A stretch of DNA of 64,000 bases from Bacillota bacterium (GCA_023458375.1 JAEWZT010000006.1:62001-126000); one strand, 5' to 3'. Numbered from the stretch's first letter, positions 1-8,879 are shown. Translations and numbers: made by a program. The notes: generated by a model from the letters alone, not told the origin.

Positions 1-12
1 TGCTATTTCCAT
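1..12 (-). CDS. rplL: Ribosomal protein L7/L12, first four codons only
   Basis: Only the beginning of this gene lies in the window. The minus strand reads a TAAGGAGA ribosome-binding site (19-26), a 6-nt spacer and ATG-GAA-ATA-GCA, giving M-E-I-A. It starts about 160 nt after the end of rplJ on the same strand, which is where rplL always sits. L7/L12 is the mobile stalk protein that L10 anchors to the large ribosomal subunit. The identity rests on position and ribosome-binding site, since four residues carry little information. Confidence 0.7.
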
Positions 13-174
13 AATAATTCTCCTTATTTTTGTTTGTGCGCTTTAACGCTTTTTACCCTAAACCGCTGTTTATTTAGCGGGTTTTTCACGGGTGATTTTT
101 TTGACTTTAAAAACTTTTGCCGATTATCTTAATATTTTTACGGAATAACGGCAAGGGGTTTTCAGGTAAAATGC

Positions 175-672
175 CTATTGCCCTTTTTCAGCTACCGCGT
201 TAAGCGCGACCGCCAGTCCCCTTACGGGCGCTTGCATCACCGATAAGAGCATGGAAAGCAATACGGGTTTGGTGGGAACGCTGGCGTAAGCCTCAACTTT
301 TGCGCTGTCGGCAAAAGTGTTTTCAAACATACCGCATTTAATTGTAAACTTTTCAAACTTTTTGACGCATTCGGACGCGGTTTTTGCGCAGGCAAGGGCG
401 TCCTCATGTCCGAAAGCCAAGGCGGTAGGTCCGTTAAGCGATTTGTCAAAGTCCTTGTAGCCAAGTTCGTTAAACGCGAGGCGCACTAAGGTGTTTTTCA
501 ATACTTTGTAGTCAACCTTAGCTTCTCTGAAAGATTTTCTAAGCTGCGTGTCCTGTTCAACCGTCAAGCCTTTGTAGTCCACGATGACCACGCTTTTAGC
601 GTTTTTAATTTTTTGCTTGATTTGGTCAACTTCTTCTCTTTTCGCTTGTCTTAAAGCATTCATTTCCTTCAC
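175..672 (-). CDS. rplJ: Large-subunit ribosomal protein L10
   Basis: L10 forms the base of the ribosomal stalk, binding 23S rRNA through its N-terminal domain and L7/L12 dimers through its C-terminal helix. The 165-residue protein has the family N-terminus (REEVDQIKQKIKNAKSVVIVDY), the KVLKNTLVRLA segment and a C-terminal helix ending in ALNAVAEKGQ, at the usual length. The start chosen is a GTG at 672 placed 11 nt after a GGAGG; an ATG three codons later is the alternative. An L10 leader with an intrinsic terminator lies upstream, so L10/L12 levels are probably feedback-regulated. It sits between rplA and rplL as in other bacteria. Confidence 0.96.
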   Translation of the reverse strand: MKEMNALRQAKREEVDQIKQKIKNAKSVVIVDYKGLTVEQDTQLRKSFREAKVDYKVLKNTLVRLAFNELGYKDFDKSLNGPTALAFGHEDALACAKTASECVKKFEKFTIKCGMFENTFADSAKVEAYASVPTKPVLLSMLLSVMQAPVRGLAVALNAVAEKGQ

Positions 673-699
673 TTTGTCTTTTTCCTCCTTTACATAATT

Positions 700-830
700 A
701 TTTTCAAATAAAAACCCTTGCAGCGTAAACGATACAAGGGTGGAGAAAACTTTTTTCTTTTTGCTTGTATCTGGGCAAGATTTATCTTTTTACTTGCCGT
801 CTCTGATACTAAAAGGGTATTTAGTTGTAA
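700..830 (-). promoter_or_regulatory. L10 leader (ribosomal protein autoregulatory leader) with attenuator
   Basis: Between rplA and rplJ the minus strand contains the L10-leader signature: CAGAGACGGCAAG (about 793-805) paired with CTTGCCCAG (about 772-780). It is followed by an intrinsic terminator whose arms ACCCTTG (735-741) and CAAGGGT (714-720) precede an A/T-rich tract, directly ahead of the rplJ ribosome-binding site. In other Firmicutes the L10-L12 complex binds this leader and terminates transcription. The class is recognised from these conserved pieces rather than from a covariance search. Confidence 0.8.
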
Positions 831-837
831 GTTGTTT

Positions 838-1521
838 TTAAGCGGCTTTGTAGCTTAACTTAATGCCGCCGCCCATGGTGGAAGTAATGACCACGCTTTT
901 GAGGTATGTGCCTTTTGCGGCAGCGGGCTTAGCTTTGATGATTGCGTCCATCAGAGTTCTGAGGTTTTCCACAAGCTTTTCTTTGCCGAAGCTCTTTTTG
1001 CCGAAAATAACGTGGCATATAGCCGTCTTGTCAACGCGGTATTCAACTTTACCGGCTTTAACGTCGGTGATGGCTTTTGCGATTTCCATAGTTACGGTGC
1101 CGCTTTTGGGGTTAGGCATTAAGCCCTTAGGTCCTAAAAGCTTACCTATGCGTCCTACAAGCCCCATCATATCGGGGGTGGTTACGCATACGTCAAAGTC
1201 AAACCAGCCGCCTTGAATTTTGGCAATCATATCTTCCCCGCCTACAAAATCGGCGCCGGCGGCTTGCGCTTCGTCGGCTTTCGCACCCTTGGCGAGCGCT
1301 AAAACCCTGACTTTCTTGCCCGTGCCGTTAGGAAGAACTACGACGCCTCTTACCTGTTGGTCGGCGTGTCTGGGGTCAACGCCCAAACGGATGTGAAGCT
1401 CCATTGTTTCGTCAAATTTTGCCGTGGCGTTATCTATCGCAAGCTGAACGGCTTCTTCAATTTCGTAAAGCTTTTGGCGTTCAATACTTTTTTCAATTGC
1501 TGCAAATCTCTTACCTTTCAT
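838..1521 (-). CDS. rplA: Large-subunit ribosomal protein L1
   Basis: L1 binds 23S rRNA at the L1 stalk and helps move deacylated tRNA out of the E site. The 227-residue protein shows the family segments LGVDPRHADQQVRG, VLPNGTGKKVRVLA and the invariant GLVGRIGKLLGPKGLMPNPKSGT. The reading frame extends 23 codons further upstream, but the ATG at 1521 follows a strong AGGGGGG and gives the normal N-terminus MKGKRFAAIEK; the longer form would overlap rplK. It lies 14 nt after rplK and is surely co-transcribed with it. Confidence 0.97.
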   Translation of the reverse strand: MKGKRFAAIEKSIERQKLYEIEEAVQLAIDNATAKFDETMELHIRLGVDPRHADQQVRGVVVLPNGTGKKVRVLALAKGAKADEAQAAGADFVGGEDMIAKIQGGWFDFDVCVTTPDMMGLVGRIGKLLGPKGLMPNPKSGTVTMEIAKAITDVKAGKVEYRVDKTAICHVIFGKKSFGKEKLVENLRTLMDAIIKAKPAAAKGTYLKSVVITSTMGGGIKLSYKAA

Positions 1522-1535
1522 TTTCGTCGCCCCCC

Positions 1536-1961
1536 TTAGTCCGCTACCGTTATGCCCATGCTGCGAGCCGTCCCCGCAATCATAGAGCAAGCAGTCTCTA
1601 AGCTGGCCGCGTTAAGGTCAACCATTTTTAGTTTGGCGATTTCTTCAATTTGCGCCTTAGTTATTTGGGCGACTTTCGTCTTGTTGGGAACTGCGCTGCC
1701 CGACTCAATACCGCATGCCTTTTTGATTAAAACGGGGGCGGGAGGAGTCTTTAAGACCATAGAAAAAGTGTGGTCTTTGAAAACGGTGATAATTACGGGA
1801 ATAATAAGCCCCGCTTTATCTTGCGTCTTGGCGTTGAATTCTTTAACAAACATGGGTATGTTGCAACCCGTAGGACCAAGCGCCGAACCTACCGGCGGAG
1901 CGGGAGTCGCTTTTCCGGCGGGCAGTTGCAGTTTCACAACCGCGGTTACTTGTTTTGCCAT
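1536..1961 (-). CDS. rplK: Large-subunit ribosomal protein L11
   Basis: L11 binds the GTPase-associated region of 23S rRNA and is needed for factor-dependent GTP hydrolysis and for the RelA-type stringent response. The 141 residues match the standard length, with the N-terminal proline-rich helix region PAGKATPAPPVGSALGPTG and the C-terminal RNA-binding GTARSMGITV. An AAAGGAGAT site precedes the ATG. It is followed after 14 nt by rplA and preceded by a 211-nt leader rich in hairpins. Confidence 0.97.
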   Translation of the reverse strand: MAKQVTAVVKLQLPAGKATPAPPVGSALGPTGCNIPMFVKEFNAKTQDKAGLIIPVIITVFKDHTFSMVLKTPPAPVLIKKACGIESGSAVPNKTKVAQITKAQIEEIAKLKMVDLNAASLETACSMIAGTARSMGITVAD

Positions 1962-1987
1962 TTTTATATCTCCTTTGTGGTAATGAC

Positions 1988-2077
1988 GAGGGTTTTCCCT
2001 CTTCCACTGTTCCGTAATTCAATACGGAACTATTTTTCTCTTTATTTTTTACAAAACCAAAAAAATTTTGCGGTTTT
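1988..2077 (-). promoter_or_regulatory. Hairpin-rich leader between nusG and rplK
   Basis: Three inverted repeats are visible in the rplK leader: CAAAACC/GGTTTTG flanking an A/T core (2052-2077), a perfect 8-bp pair GTTCCGTA/TACGGAAC with a 6-nt loop (2009-2030), and GAGGG/CCCTC with a 4-nt loop (1988-2001) just before the ribosome-binding site. The first resembles an intrinsic terminator for nusG; the others may be an L11 or L1 binding mimic. The function is inferred only from structure and position. Confidence 0.45.
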
Positions 2078-2172
2078 GTTTTTTAATCGTCCCTCTTGCG
2101 GCAGCTATTAAAATACTGTGCGCAAAGCTTTAAAAGGTTATATTAGCTTTGCAAAAATGCGATTGCCGAGTC

Positions 2173-2703
2173 TTATTTATCTATCGCCACAACTTGGTCA
2201 AACTCCATGTCGGTGTCAATTTCGCGCCCGAACATTGAAAGCGCCACCGTAACCTTTTGTCTTTGCTGGTCAATGGATTTAACCGTGCCTATGTGCCCTT
2301 CAAAAGCGCCCCCTATTACGCGCACGTCCTGACCGGCGCTAAGAGCGCATTCAAACTTGATGACTTCAAGTTTAAGCTTACGCACTTCTTCGTCGGTAAG
2401 CTCCCACGCCTTTCCCTGAGGACCTACAAACCCCGTAACGCCTCTCGTATTGGTCAAAAGATACCAAATATGGGGGGAATAAATGAGCTTAACAAAAACA
2501 TAGCAGGGCATAGCCTTTGCCTCAACTACCTTTTTCTTTCCGTTGTGCTCTTCAACTATCTGCTCGGTAGGTATTTTTATGTCGGTAATTACGTTTTGCA
2601 GATTGTTGTTGGCAACCATTTGCTCAACGCTTGCCTTGACTATCGCCTCATAACCCGCATAGGTATGCAAAACATACCACTTAGCCTGCTTTATTTCTTC
2701 CAT
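2173..2703 (-). CDS. nusG: Transcription termination/antitermination factor NusG
   Basis: NusG binds RNA polymerase through its NGN domain and couples it to Rho or to the ribosome through its KOW domain. The 176-residue protein has the NGN start AKWYVLHTYAGYE, the internal YVFVKL and GVTGFVGP segments, and a C-terminal KOW motif at about residues 125-160 (VRVIGGAFEGHIGTVKSID). It begins 5 nt after the secE stop with no good ribosome-binding site of its own, so translational coupling to secE is likely. The secE-nusG-rplK order is the standard one. Confidence 0.97.
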   Translation of the reverse strand: MEEIKQAKWYVLHTYAGYEAIVKASVEQMVANNNLQNVITDIKIPTEQIVEEHNGKKKVVEAKAMPCYVFVKLIYSPHIWYLLTNTRGVTGFVGPQGKAWELTDEEVRKLKLEVIKFECALSAGQDVRVIGGAFEGHIGTVKSIDQQRQKVTVALSMFGREIDTDMEFDQVVAIDK

Positions 2704-2708
2704 TTATT

Positions 2709-2927
2709 TTAGCCCACTTGTGTTATAAGGCTTAAAAGCCAACCCAAGAATGCGTCCGCCGCCCCTATTATGACAAGGAAAAACAGGACTACAACCAAGA
2801 CTACGCCGGTATTTTTTGCAACGGTAGTAAAACTGGGCCAAGAAACTTTTTTAAGTTCAGACCAGCTTTTTGAGAGGTGCGTGCCCAACCTGCTGAACAT
2901 ATTGGGACGTTTGGCTTTTTCCGCCAT
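2709..2927 (-). CDS. secE: Preprotein translocase subunit SecE
   Basis: SecE clamps the SecY channel in the membrane. This 72-residue form has the amphipathic segment SWSELKKVSWPSFTTVAKNTG, the WPS being the family hallmark, followed by one transmembrane helix VVLVVVLFFLVIIGAADAFLG. That is the short single-span form typical of Gram-positive bacteria. The ATG follows a very strong AGGAGGAG site. It lies between rpmG and nusG in one transcription unit. Confidence 0.95.
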   Translation of the reverse strand: MAEKAKRPNMFSRLGTHLSKSWSELKKVSWPSFTTVAKNTGVVLVVVLFFLVIIGAADAFLGWLLSLITQVG

Positions 2928-2942
2928 AGTAATCTCCTCCTG

Positions 2943-3107
2943 TTATTTTGCTTCCTTGTGAGTGGTGTGCTTTTGGCAAGTGGAACAATACTTCGTCAGC
3001 TCCAATTTTTCCGCAGTGTTTTTTGTGTTTTTCATATTGTCGTAATTGCGGTTCTTACATTCGGTGCAAGCAAGCGTAATTTTGACTCTGTTGCCTTTTT
3101 TAGCCAT
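2943..3107 (-). CDS. rpmG: Ribosomal protein L33, zinc-binding form
   Basis: L33 is a small protein of the large subunit near the E site. The 54-residue product contains CTEC and CSTC pairs, so it is the four-cysteine zinc-ribbon form rather than the zinc-free paralogue made during zinc limitation. The open frame runs 14 codons further upstream, but the ATG at 3107 has a CGGAGAG site and gives the canonical MAKKGNRVKITLACTEC start. It heads the rpmG-secE-nusG-rplKAJL unit behind a consensus promoter. Confidence 0.95.
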   Translation of the reverse strand: MAKKGNRVKITLACTECKNRNYDNMKNTKNTAEKLELTKYCSTCQKHTTHKEAK

Positions 3108-3168
3108 TTTTTTCTCTCCGTTTTGTTTTTCAACGCGAAAAATTAACACCCTTTAAAGGTGCTAGGTA

Positions 3169-3197
3169 ATAATAACACAGATGCAACAGGCTGTCAA
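3169..3197 (-). promoter_or_regulatory. Promoter of the rpmG-secE-nusG-rplKAJL unit
   Basis: On the minus strand a TTGACA (3192-3197) is separated by 17 nt from TATTAT (3169-3174), about 60 nt upstream of the rpmG start. This is a near-perfect housekeeping sigma promoter. Confidence 0.85.
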
Positions 3198-3326
3198 CGG
3201 ATTACCCCAAAAAAATCTTGGGCAAAACCTCCCTGCACCCGAAAAAGCTTAGCCCGCCTCCAAAATTGTTTGCGTTATTTACCCAAGAAAAGCGCTCTGT
3301 AAGATTTTAAAAAAACGCCGAAAGAG

Positions 3327-3351
3327 AAAAGGGGCTGGTTTAGCCCCTTTT
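3327..3351. repeat. Perfect 10-bp hairpin upstream of the rpmG promoter
   Basis: AAAAGGGGCT and AGCCCCTTTT form a perfect 10-bp stem around a 5-nt loop. It lies between the rpmG promoter and the small Xre gene. Neither strand continues into a clean T-run, so a role as a terminator for an upstream transcript is possible but unproven. The remainder of 3200-3808 is AT-rich and holds no gene that I recognise. Confidence 0.5.
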
Positions 3352-3808
3352 CCCTGTAAAAACGAAAAGTTACAAAAAGAAAAATAAGTTGAAAGATATA
3401 TTCAAGTTACCCGTGTTACTTTTGCGCTTTTTATATACTCTTTGCGTATTTTTCTACCATGATACATAAAATGTATTCTATTGTCAAGGTATAAGCAAAT
3501 TTTTTTGTTATTTTCCGCAATATCTTTGTGAAAGATGAAATATTATGCAAGATTTTGCTCAACATATAACTAGAAAATTCTCTTTGTTTAAAGACACAAA
3601 CTTACTACTTTAAATGACGGACAAAAAAGGCGTGAATTACAAAGGAATTTTAACTGATAAATCCCTGCAAGAAGGGAAGAGGGGCGCGGCAAAATTAAAG
3701 CGCGGAAAACTTACGCGCCGCCGCACAAAAAAGGGCAGAGTATGCAAACAGTTTGCGGTTGCCTTTTCATTAAGACCTTCTTGCTTAAAGGCAAAAATAA
3801 AAACAACA

Positions 3809-4018
3809 ATGAAAGAAGAAGTGGGTAAAAGGTTAAAAGAGTGCCGATTGGCGTGCAAAATGACTCAGCGGCAGGTGGCGCAGAAGTTACGCGTCGCTCA
3901 ACCGGTATATCAGCGCTACGAGGCGGGCATATACGAGTGCAGCTACGAGCAATTGGCTTCTTTGTGCGCTTTATTTGACGTTTCCGCCGACTATCTTTTA
4001 GGTATTAAATATTTCTAA
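3809..4018 (+). CDS. Small Xre-family helix-turn-helix protein
   Basis: The last 69 codons encode a complete HTH_3/Xre domain: VGKRLKECRLACKMTQRQVAQ, then VAQPVYQRYEAG as the recognition helix region, and SLCALFDVSADYLLGI at the end. Such minimal proteins usually act as DNA-binding repressors. The frame is open back to an ATG at 3614, but the 65 extra residues are lysine/arginine-rich and unlike any domain, so I place the start at the ATG at 3809, although no good ribosome-binding site precedes it. It lies on the opposite strand between the rpo/str block and the rpmG block. Target unknown. Confidence 0.7.
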   Translation: MKEEVGKRLKECRLACKMTQRQVAQKLRVAQPVYQRYEAGIYECSYEQLASLCALFDVSADYLLGIKYF

Positions 4019-4635
4019 GACTGTAATACCTTTACTTTTTTATCTTATTATATTTTTTCCGCCGCTTTTTCAACTTATATTTAATTTTAAGCAACATAAA
4101 CAAGTAAGGGCAATGATTTTTTTCCGCCGCCTTTTTTTGTCTTAACGTTTGAGAAATGTAAGGGGGCAAAAACAAGCGAAAAATGTTTTCTTTTTACAAT
4201 GCGTCAAAATCTAACTTCCGAATGGCAAAATTCAATAACCGCTGATAAACAACGGTAAAATTATATTATATGAATAAAGTTTTTACTTTTCTTAATGACG
4301 CTTTTTTATTTAGTCATATTTTAATTAAACAATAAAACTTCACCGCAATATTTTCAAAATTTTTATAGCAATATAACAAACTGTATTATAATTTAATAAT
4401 AGTTTTAGACGGAATTATCATAATATTTCGGATTATAGCAAATATAATTTTTCTGATTTCTCAAAACCTTTTTTCATATAAACAATATAAAATATTTTCT
4501 CTAAACCTTTATATAAATACTTTAACTGGAATTGGCTATCAAGTTTTAATTAAAATCTTGCAAAGCCAAGTTCTTACAAGTTGCCAAAATCCAAGGCCAA
4601 AAATTAAAAAAATTGTCAATAGCTTGTTTTTGAAA
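4019..4635. other. AT-rich gap with no recognised gene
   Basis: This 0.6-kb stretch between the small Xre gene and the tuf terminator is very AT-rich and contains only short, unsupported frames. I see no RNA gene or clear repeat in it. It marks the junction between the rpoBC-str block and the rpmG-secE-nusG-rplKAJL block. Confidence 0.6.
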
Positions 4636-4661
4636 AACAAAAAAACCTTGCATTTGCAAGG
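4636..4661 (-). terminator. Intrinsic terminator of tuf
   Basis: Downstream of the tuf stop codon the minus strand forms CCTTGCA/TGCAAGG (arms 4655-4661 and 4646-4652) and runs straight into a tract of T residues (4636-4645 read as T on the minus strand). This is a textbook terminator closing the rpoB-to-tuf block. Confidence 0.85.
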
Positions 4662-4689
4662 CTTTTTTGTCTATTTTCGTTATTTAAAA

Positions 4690-5901
4690 TTAATCGGGTA
4701 AAATCTTGGAAACTACGCCGCTTCCTACCGTTCTGCCGCCTTCGCGGATAGCGAAACGCAATCCTTCTTCTACGGCAATGGGGGTGATTAACTTAACGAC
4801 TATCTTGGTGTGGTCGCCGGGCATTACCATTTCTACGCCCTTTTCAAGCTCAATTGAACCTGTAACGTCGGTGGTGCGGAAGTAGAATTGGGGACGGTAG
4901 CCGTTAAAGAAAGGACTGTGGCGTCCGCCTTCTTCCTTGGTCAAAACGTATACTTGACCTTCAAAGTTCTTGTGGGGGTGAATGCTCTTGGGCTTGGAAA
5001 CAACCTGGCCTCTTTCAATGTCGTCTCTTTTGATACCGCGTAGCAGTAAGCCTACGTTGTCGCCCGCAACAGCGCTGTCAAGCAGCTTACGGAACATTTC
5101 AACGCCCGTTACAACCGTGGTGGTGATTTCGTCTTTAAGTCCTACGATTTCAACCGTGTCGCCCATTTTGATTTCGCCGCGCTCTACTCTGCCGGTAGCG
5201 ACGGTGCCGCGACCGGTAATGGTAAATACGTCTTCTACGGGCATCAAGAAAGGTTTGTCGGTAGCTCTTTGGGGAGTGGGGACATAGCTGTCAACTGCGT
5301 CCATAAGTTCGTGAATGCACTTGAAAGCGGGGTCGTCCTTGCCTTTGCCCGCCAAAGCCGCGTCCATAGCAACTTTTGCGCTTCCCTTAATGATGGGGAT
5401 ATCGTCGCCGGGGAACTCGTATTTGGAAAGAAGGTCTCTGACTTCCATTTCAACAAGCTCTAACAGCTCGGGGTCGTCAACAAGGTCGGTTTTATTCATA
5501 AATACCACGATATAGGGCACGCCTACCTGACGGGCTAAAAGAATATGCTCTCTCGTTTGGGGCATGGGACCGTCTGCGGCGGAAACCACCAGTATAGCGC
5601 CGTCCATTTGAGCGGCGCCGGTAATCATATTTTTAACGTAGTCGGCGTGTCCGGGGCAGTCAACGTGCGCGTAGTGGCGAGCATCAGTTTGATACTCAAC
5701 GTGGGAAGTGTTGATAGTAATGCCTCTTTCCTTTTCTTCGGGAGCTTTGTCAATTTCGTCATACTTCATTACCGCGGCTTTGCCTTCCATACTCATAACC
5801 ATAGTAATAGCTGCGGTTAAGGTAGTCTTGCCGTGGTCAACGTGACCGATAGTACCGATATTTACGTGCGGTTTACTTCTGTCAAATTTTTGCTTTGCCA
5901 T
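4690..5901 (-). CDS. tuf: Translation elongation factor Tu
   Basis: EF-Tu delivers aminoacyl-tRNA to the ribosome in its GTP form. The 403-residue protein shows all GTPase motifs: GHVDHGKT (about residues 19-26), RGITI, DCPGH, NKTD and a GSAK segment, followed by the two beta-barrel domains with GRGTVATGRVERG and the C-terminal FAIREGGRTVGSGVVSKI. The start has a TAGGAGG site. A 222-nt gap separates it from fusA, so it may also be transcribed from its own promoter; a strong terminator follows. Confidence 0.98.
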   Translation of the reverse strand: MAKQKFDRSKPHVNIGTIGHVDHGKTTLTAAITMVMSMEGKAAVMKYDEIDKAPEEKERGITINTSHVEYQTDARHYAHVDCPGHADYVKNMITGAAQMDGAILVVSAADGPMPQTREHILLARQVGVPYIVVFMNKTDLVDDPELLELVEMEVRDLLSKYEFPGDDIPIIKGSAKVAMDAALAGKGKDDPAFKCIHELMDAVDSYVPTPQRATDKPFLMPVEDVFTITGRGTVATGRVERGEIKMGDTVEIVGLKDEITTTVVTGVEMFRKLLDSAVAGDNVGLLLRGIKRDDIERGQVVSKPKSIHPHKNFEGQVYVLTKEEGGRHSPFFNGYRPQFYFRTTDVTGSIELEKGVEMVMPGDHTKIVVKLITPIAVEEGLRFAIREGGRTVGSGVVSKILPD

Positions 5902-6124
5902 TTTTTACCTCCTAAAAACTGGTCGTTAATTTTTATAATATTTTGTGTTTTTTTAAGTTTTATGCCTTTTAAAGCATTTGACTTACATGGTTCTTTTGCT
6001 TGCCTTTTTAAAGCAAAGGCTTATGGCTTATTGGTCTTTAAAACCGTTAAGGCATAATTGCCTTTATAGATTATAACTTATAATTGTCTTTTGGTCTATC
6101 GTTTTTTTGCAAAATGTTATGCGC

Positions 6125-8212
6125 TTAAAGACCTAAAAGCTTGCGCTTGACGACTTCCGACACCTTGACGAAATGCTGGAACTGCATTGCGTAAGTGCCC
6201 CGCCCCTGCGTCATATTTCTTAAACTCGTGGCGTAGCCGAACATTTCCGAAAGGGGCACGTTGGCGGCGATAATTTGGACGGCGTTTATAGGCTCAATGC
6301 CCAAAATGCTGCCCCTGCGCGAGGTGATATTGCCCATTACGTCGCCCAAATATTCTTCGGGCAATGTAATTTCCACTTTCATTAACGGTTCAAGCAAAAT
6401 AGGTTCCGCTTTTTGAGCCGCCTCCCTAAACGCTAATGCGCCGCAAGTTTTAAAAGCGATTTCACTGCTGTCAACTTCGTGTGAAGACCCGTCTAATATC
6501 GTCGCTTTTATATCAATGGCTTCGTAACCGGCGACTATGCCGCCGTGAGCCGCTTCTTTAACGCCCTGCATAACGGCGGGAATATATTCCTTGGGAATAG
6601 CTCCCCCCACCGTTTCGTCCTCAACTATAATGCCGCTTCCCGCGGGCAGCGGTTCAACTTGCAGCACGACGTGCGCATATGCGCCCCGCCCGCCCGACTG
6701 ACGCACGAATTTGGTGTTAGCCGACGCCGTTTTGGAAATGGTTTCCCTAAACGACACCTGCGGCTTGCCAATGTTGGCTTCCACGCGGAACTCTCTTAGC
6801 AACCTGTCAACGATGATTTCCAAATGCAGTTCGCCCATGCCGGAAATAATGATTTGCCCCGTTTCCTTGTCAACATAAGTTTTGAAGGTGGGGTCCTCTT
6901 CCGCAAGGCGGGCAAGAGCCTCCATCATACGCTCTCCCCCCTGCTTGGTCTTGGGTTCAATGGCGACTTTAATGACAGGCTGGGGGAAAGTCATTGCTTC
7001 AAGCGCTATTTGGGCGCCCTCGCTGCAAAGCGTGTCTCCCGTCGTCGTTTCTTTAAGCCCTACTACGGCTACTATTTCACCGGCGTAGGTTTCCTCTATT
7101 TCCTGCCTTTGGTTGGAGTGCATTTGCAAAACTTTGCTTATTCGCTCTCTTTTGCCCTTGCTGCTATTGAAAACGTAACTTCCCGCCGACAGCTTGCCGC
7201 TGTAAACCCTGACATAAACAAGCTTGCCCACAAAGGGGTCGGCAACGATTTTAAAAGCGATGCCGCAAAAGGGCTGGCTGTCTGACGCGTGCCTTATTTC
7301 CTTTTTATCTCTGTCTTTGAGCGAAAACCCCTCTACGCCGTCAACGTCGGCGGGGGAGGGCAAATAATCGCATACTGCGTCCAAAAGCAGCTGAACGCCT
7401 TTGTTGCGGTATGACGAGCCGCAAAGCACGGGGGTAACTTCCAGCGCGATAGTGGCTTTTCTAAGCCCCTGCTTGATTTCGCTTATTGATAAGGGCTGCC
7501 CCGTTAAAAATTTTTCCGTCAGCGCGTCGTCGCGCCCCGCGACAAACTCCTCGATGTCTCCCCTGTATTTTTGCGCAATTAAACGCAAATCGTCGGGAAT
7601 GGCTTTTTCCTCAAAGGTAATGCCCGAGGGGTCGGTGAAATAATACGCCTTGTTTTCTATTACGTCCGCCATACCGATAAAGTTTTCTTCTTTGCCTATG
7701 GGTATTTGGACGGGCATAGCTTTGGTGTGCAGCCTTTTGCACATCATGGCGATTACGTTTTCAAAGTTAGCGCCCTTTATGTCCATTTTATTAATAAAGG
7801 CGATTTTGGGCACTTTGTATTTTGTAGCTTGATGCCAGACAGTTTCGCTTTGGGGCTCAACCCCTCCCTTGGCGCAGAAAACCGCGACCGCCCCGTCAAG
7901 CACTCTTAAACTTCTTTCCACTTCAACGGTGAAGTCTACGTGCCCCGGAGTATCAATTAAATTTATGCGGTAGTCTATGCCGTCAAAGCGGTTAATCCAG
8001 TGAACGGTAGTGGCCGCCGAAGCGATAGTAATTCCCCTTTCCTGTTCTTGCGCCATTGAGTCCATAACGGCTGTGCCTTCGTGCACCTCCCCTATTTTCC
8101 TCGTTTTGCCTGAGAAGAAAAGGATTCTTTCGCTCGTGGTGGTTTTGCCCGCGTCTATATGCGCCATTATTCCTATATTGCGCACGTGTTGTAAAGGATA
8201 CTGTCTTGCCAT
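6125..8212 (-). CDS. fusA: Translation elongation factor G
   Basis: EF-G catalyses ribosomal translocation. The 695-residue product has AHIDAGKTT, RGITI, DTPGHVDF and NKMD in its GTPase domain, and later domains with GGERMMEALARLAEEDPTF, GMGELHLEI and SEMFGYATSLRNMTQGRGTYAMQF. The frame opens 11 codons earlier at a TTG inside rpsG, but the ATG at 8212 gives the usual MARQYPLQHVRNIGI start. The ribosome-binding site is weak and the spacing to the rpsG stop is 13 nt, suggesting translational coupling. Confidence 0.98.
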   Translation of the reverse strand: MARQYPLQHVRNIGIMAHIDAGKTTTSERILFFSGKTRKIGEVHEGTAVMDSMAQEQERGITIASAATTVHWINRFDGIDYRINLIDTPGHVDFTVEVERSLRVLDGAVAVFCAKGGVEPQSETVWHQATKYKVPKIAFINKMDIKGANFENVIAMMCKRLHTKAMPVQIPIGKEENFIGMADVIENKAYYFTDPSGITFEEKAIPDDLRLIAQKYRGDIEEFVAGRDDALTEKFLTGQPLSISEIKQGLRKATIALEVTPVLCGSSYRNKGVQLLLDAVCDYLPSPADVDGVEGFSLKDRDKKEIRHASDSQPFCGIAFKIVADPFVGKLVYVRVYSGKLSAGSYVFNSSKGKRERISKVLQMHSNQRQEIEETYAGEIVAVVGLKETTTGDTLCSEGAQIALEAMTFPQPVIKVAIEPKTKQGGERMMEALARLAEEDPTFKTYVDKETGQIIISGMGELHLEIIVDRLLREFRVEANIGKPQVSFRETISKTASANTKFVRQSGGRGAYAHVVLQVEPLPAGSGIIVEDETVGGAIPKEYIPAVMQGVKEAAHGGIVAGYEAIDIKATILDGSSHEVDSSEIAFKTCGALAFREAAQKAEPILLEPLMKVEITLPEEYLGDVMGNITSRRGSILGIEPINAVQIIAANVPLSEMFGYATSLRNMTQGRGTYAMQFQHFVKVSEVVKRKLLGL

Positions 8213-8225
8213 AATTTTTTTCTTA

Positions 8226-8696
8226 TTACCAACGGTAGTGTGCAAAAGCCTTGTTGGCTTCCGCCATACGGTGCATGTCTTCCTTTTTCTTTACCGCGTT
8301 GCCTGCGCCGTTATAGGCGTCCATAAGTTCGCCCGCCAAACGCTGATACATTTCTTTTTCCCCTCTTTTTCTGGAAAACTGCACAAGCCATCTTATAGCA
8401 AGCGTCTGACGTCTTTCAGGGCGTATTTCCATAGGAACTTGATAGTTGCTGCCTCCTACGCGCCTTGCCTTGACCTCTAAAACGGGCATAATGTTATTGA
8501 TTGCCTGGTTGAATACTTCCATGGGGTCAACGTTCATCTTTTCTTTTATAATATCAAAGGCTCCGTAAACTATTTGTTGCGCCGTGCCTTTTTTGCCGTC
8601 AAGCATAATTTGGTTTACGACCTTTGTCACCACCTTGCTGTTGTGAATTGGGTCGGGAAGAACGTCTCTTTTTGGGACTCCGCTTCTTCTTGGCAT
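8226..8696 (-). CDS. rpsG: Small-subunit ribosomal protein S7
   Basis: S7 nucleates assembly of the 30S head and touches the E-site tRNA. The 156 residues match the family, with MPRRSGVPKRDVLPDP at the start, the KARRVGGSNYQVPMEIRPERR loop, and the C-terminal NKAFAHYRW. An AGAAGGAGG site precedes the ATG. It lies 183 nt downstream of rpsL and 13 nt upstream of fusA. Confidence 0.98.
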   Translation of the reverse strand: MPRRSGVPKRDVLPDPIHNSKVVTKVVNQIMLDGKKGTAQQIVYGAFDIIKEKMNVDPMEVFNQAINNIMPVLEVKARRVGGSNYQVPMEIRPERRQTLAIRWLVQFSRKRGEKEMYQRLAGELMDAYNGAGNAVKKKEDMHRMAEANKAFAHYRW

Positions 8697-8879
8697 TGTT
8701 TTTACCTCCTTCTGATTTTTGTTTAATGCCTTTTTTTGTTTTTCATTTTAGATACAGCTTACTCAACGGCTGTTTGCCGGAGAAACTTCTGCCTTTTTTG
8801 GCATACTGCCTATCTAGTGAAGGGCTTAAACAATAATCTTTTGTCCAATCACTAAATGCTGTAACTAATTTAAGCGTTT

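Noticed and set aside
863..2111. Long plus-strand frames opposite rplA and rplK
   Set aside because: They are antisense shadows of conserved ribosomal protein genes, with no ribosome-binding sites or motifs. The same holds for the many shadow frames opposite rpoB, rpoC, tuf, fusA and others.
3614..3808. A 65-residue N-terminal extension of the small Xre protein
   Set aside because: It is Lys/Arg-rich, resembles no domain and the conserved HTH begins right after the ATG at 3809.
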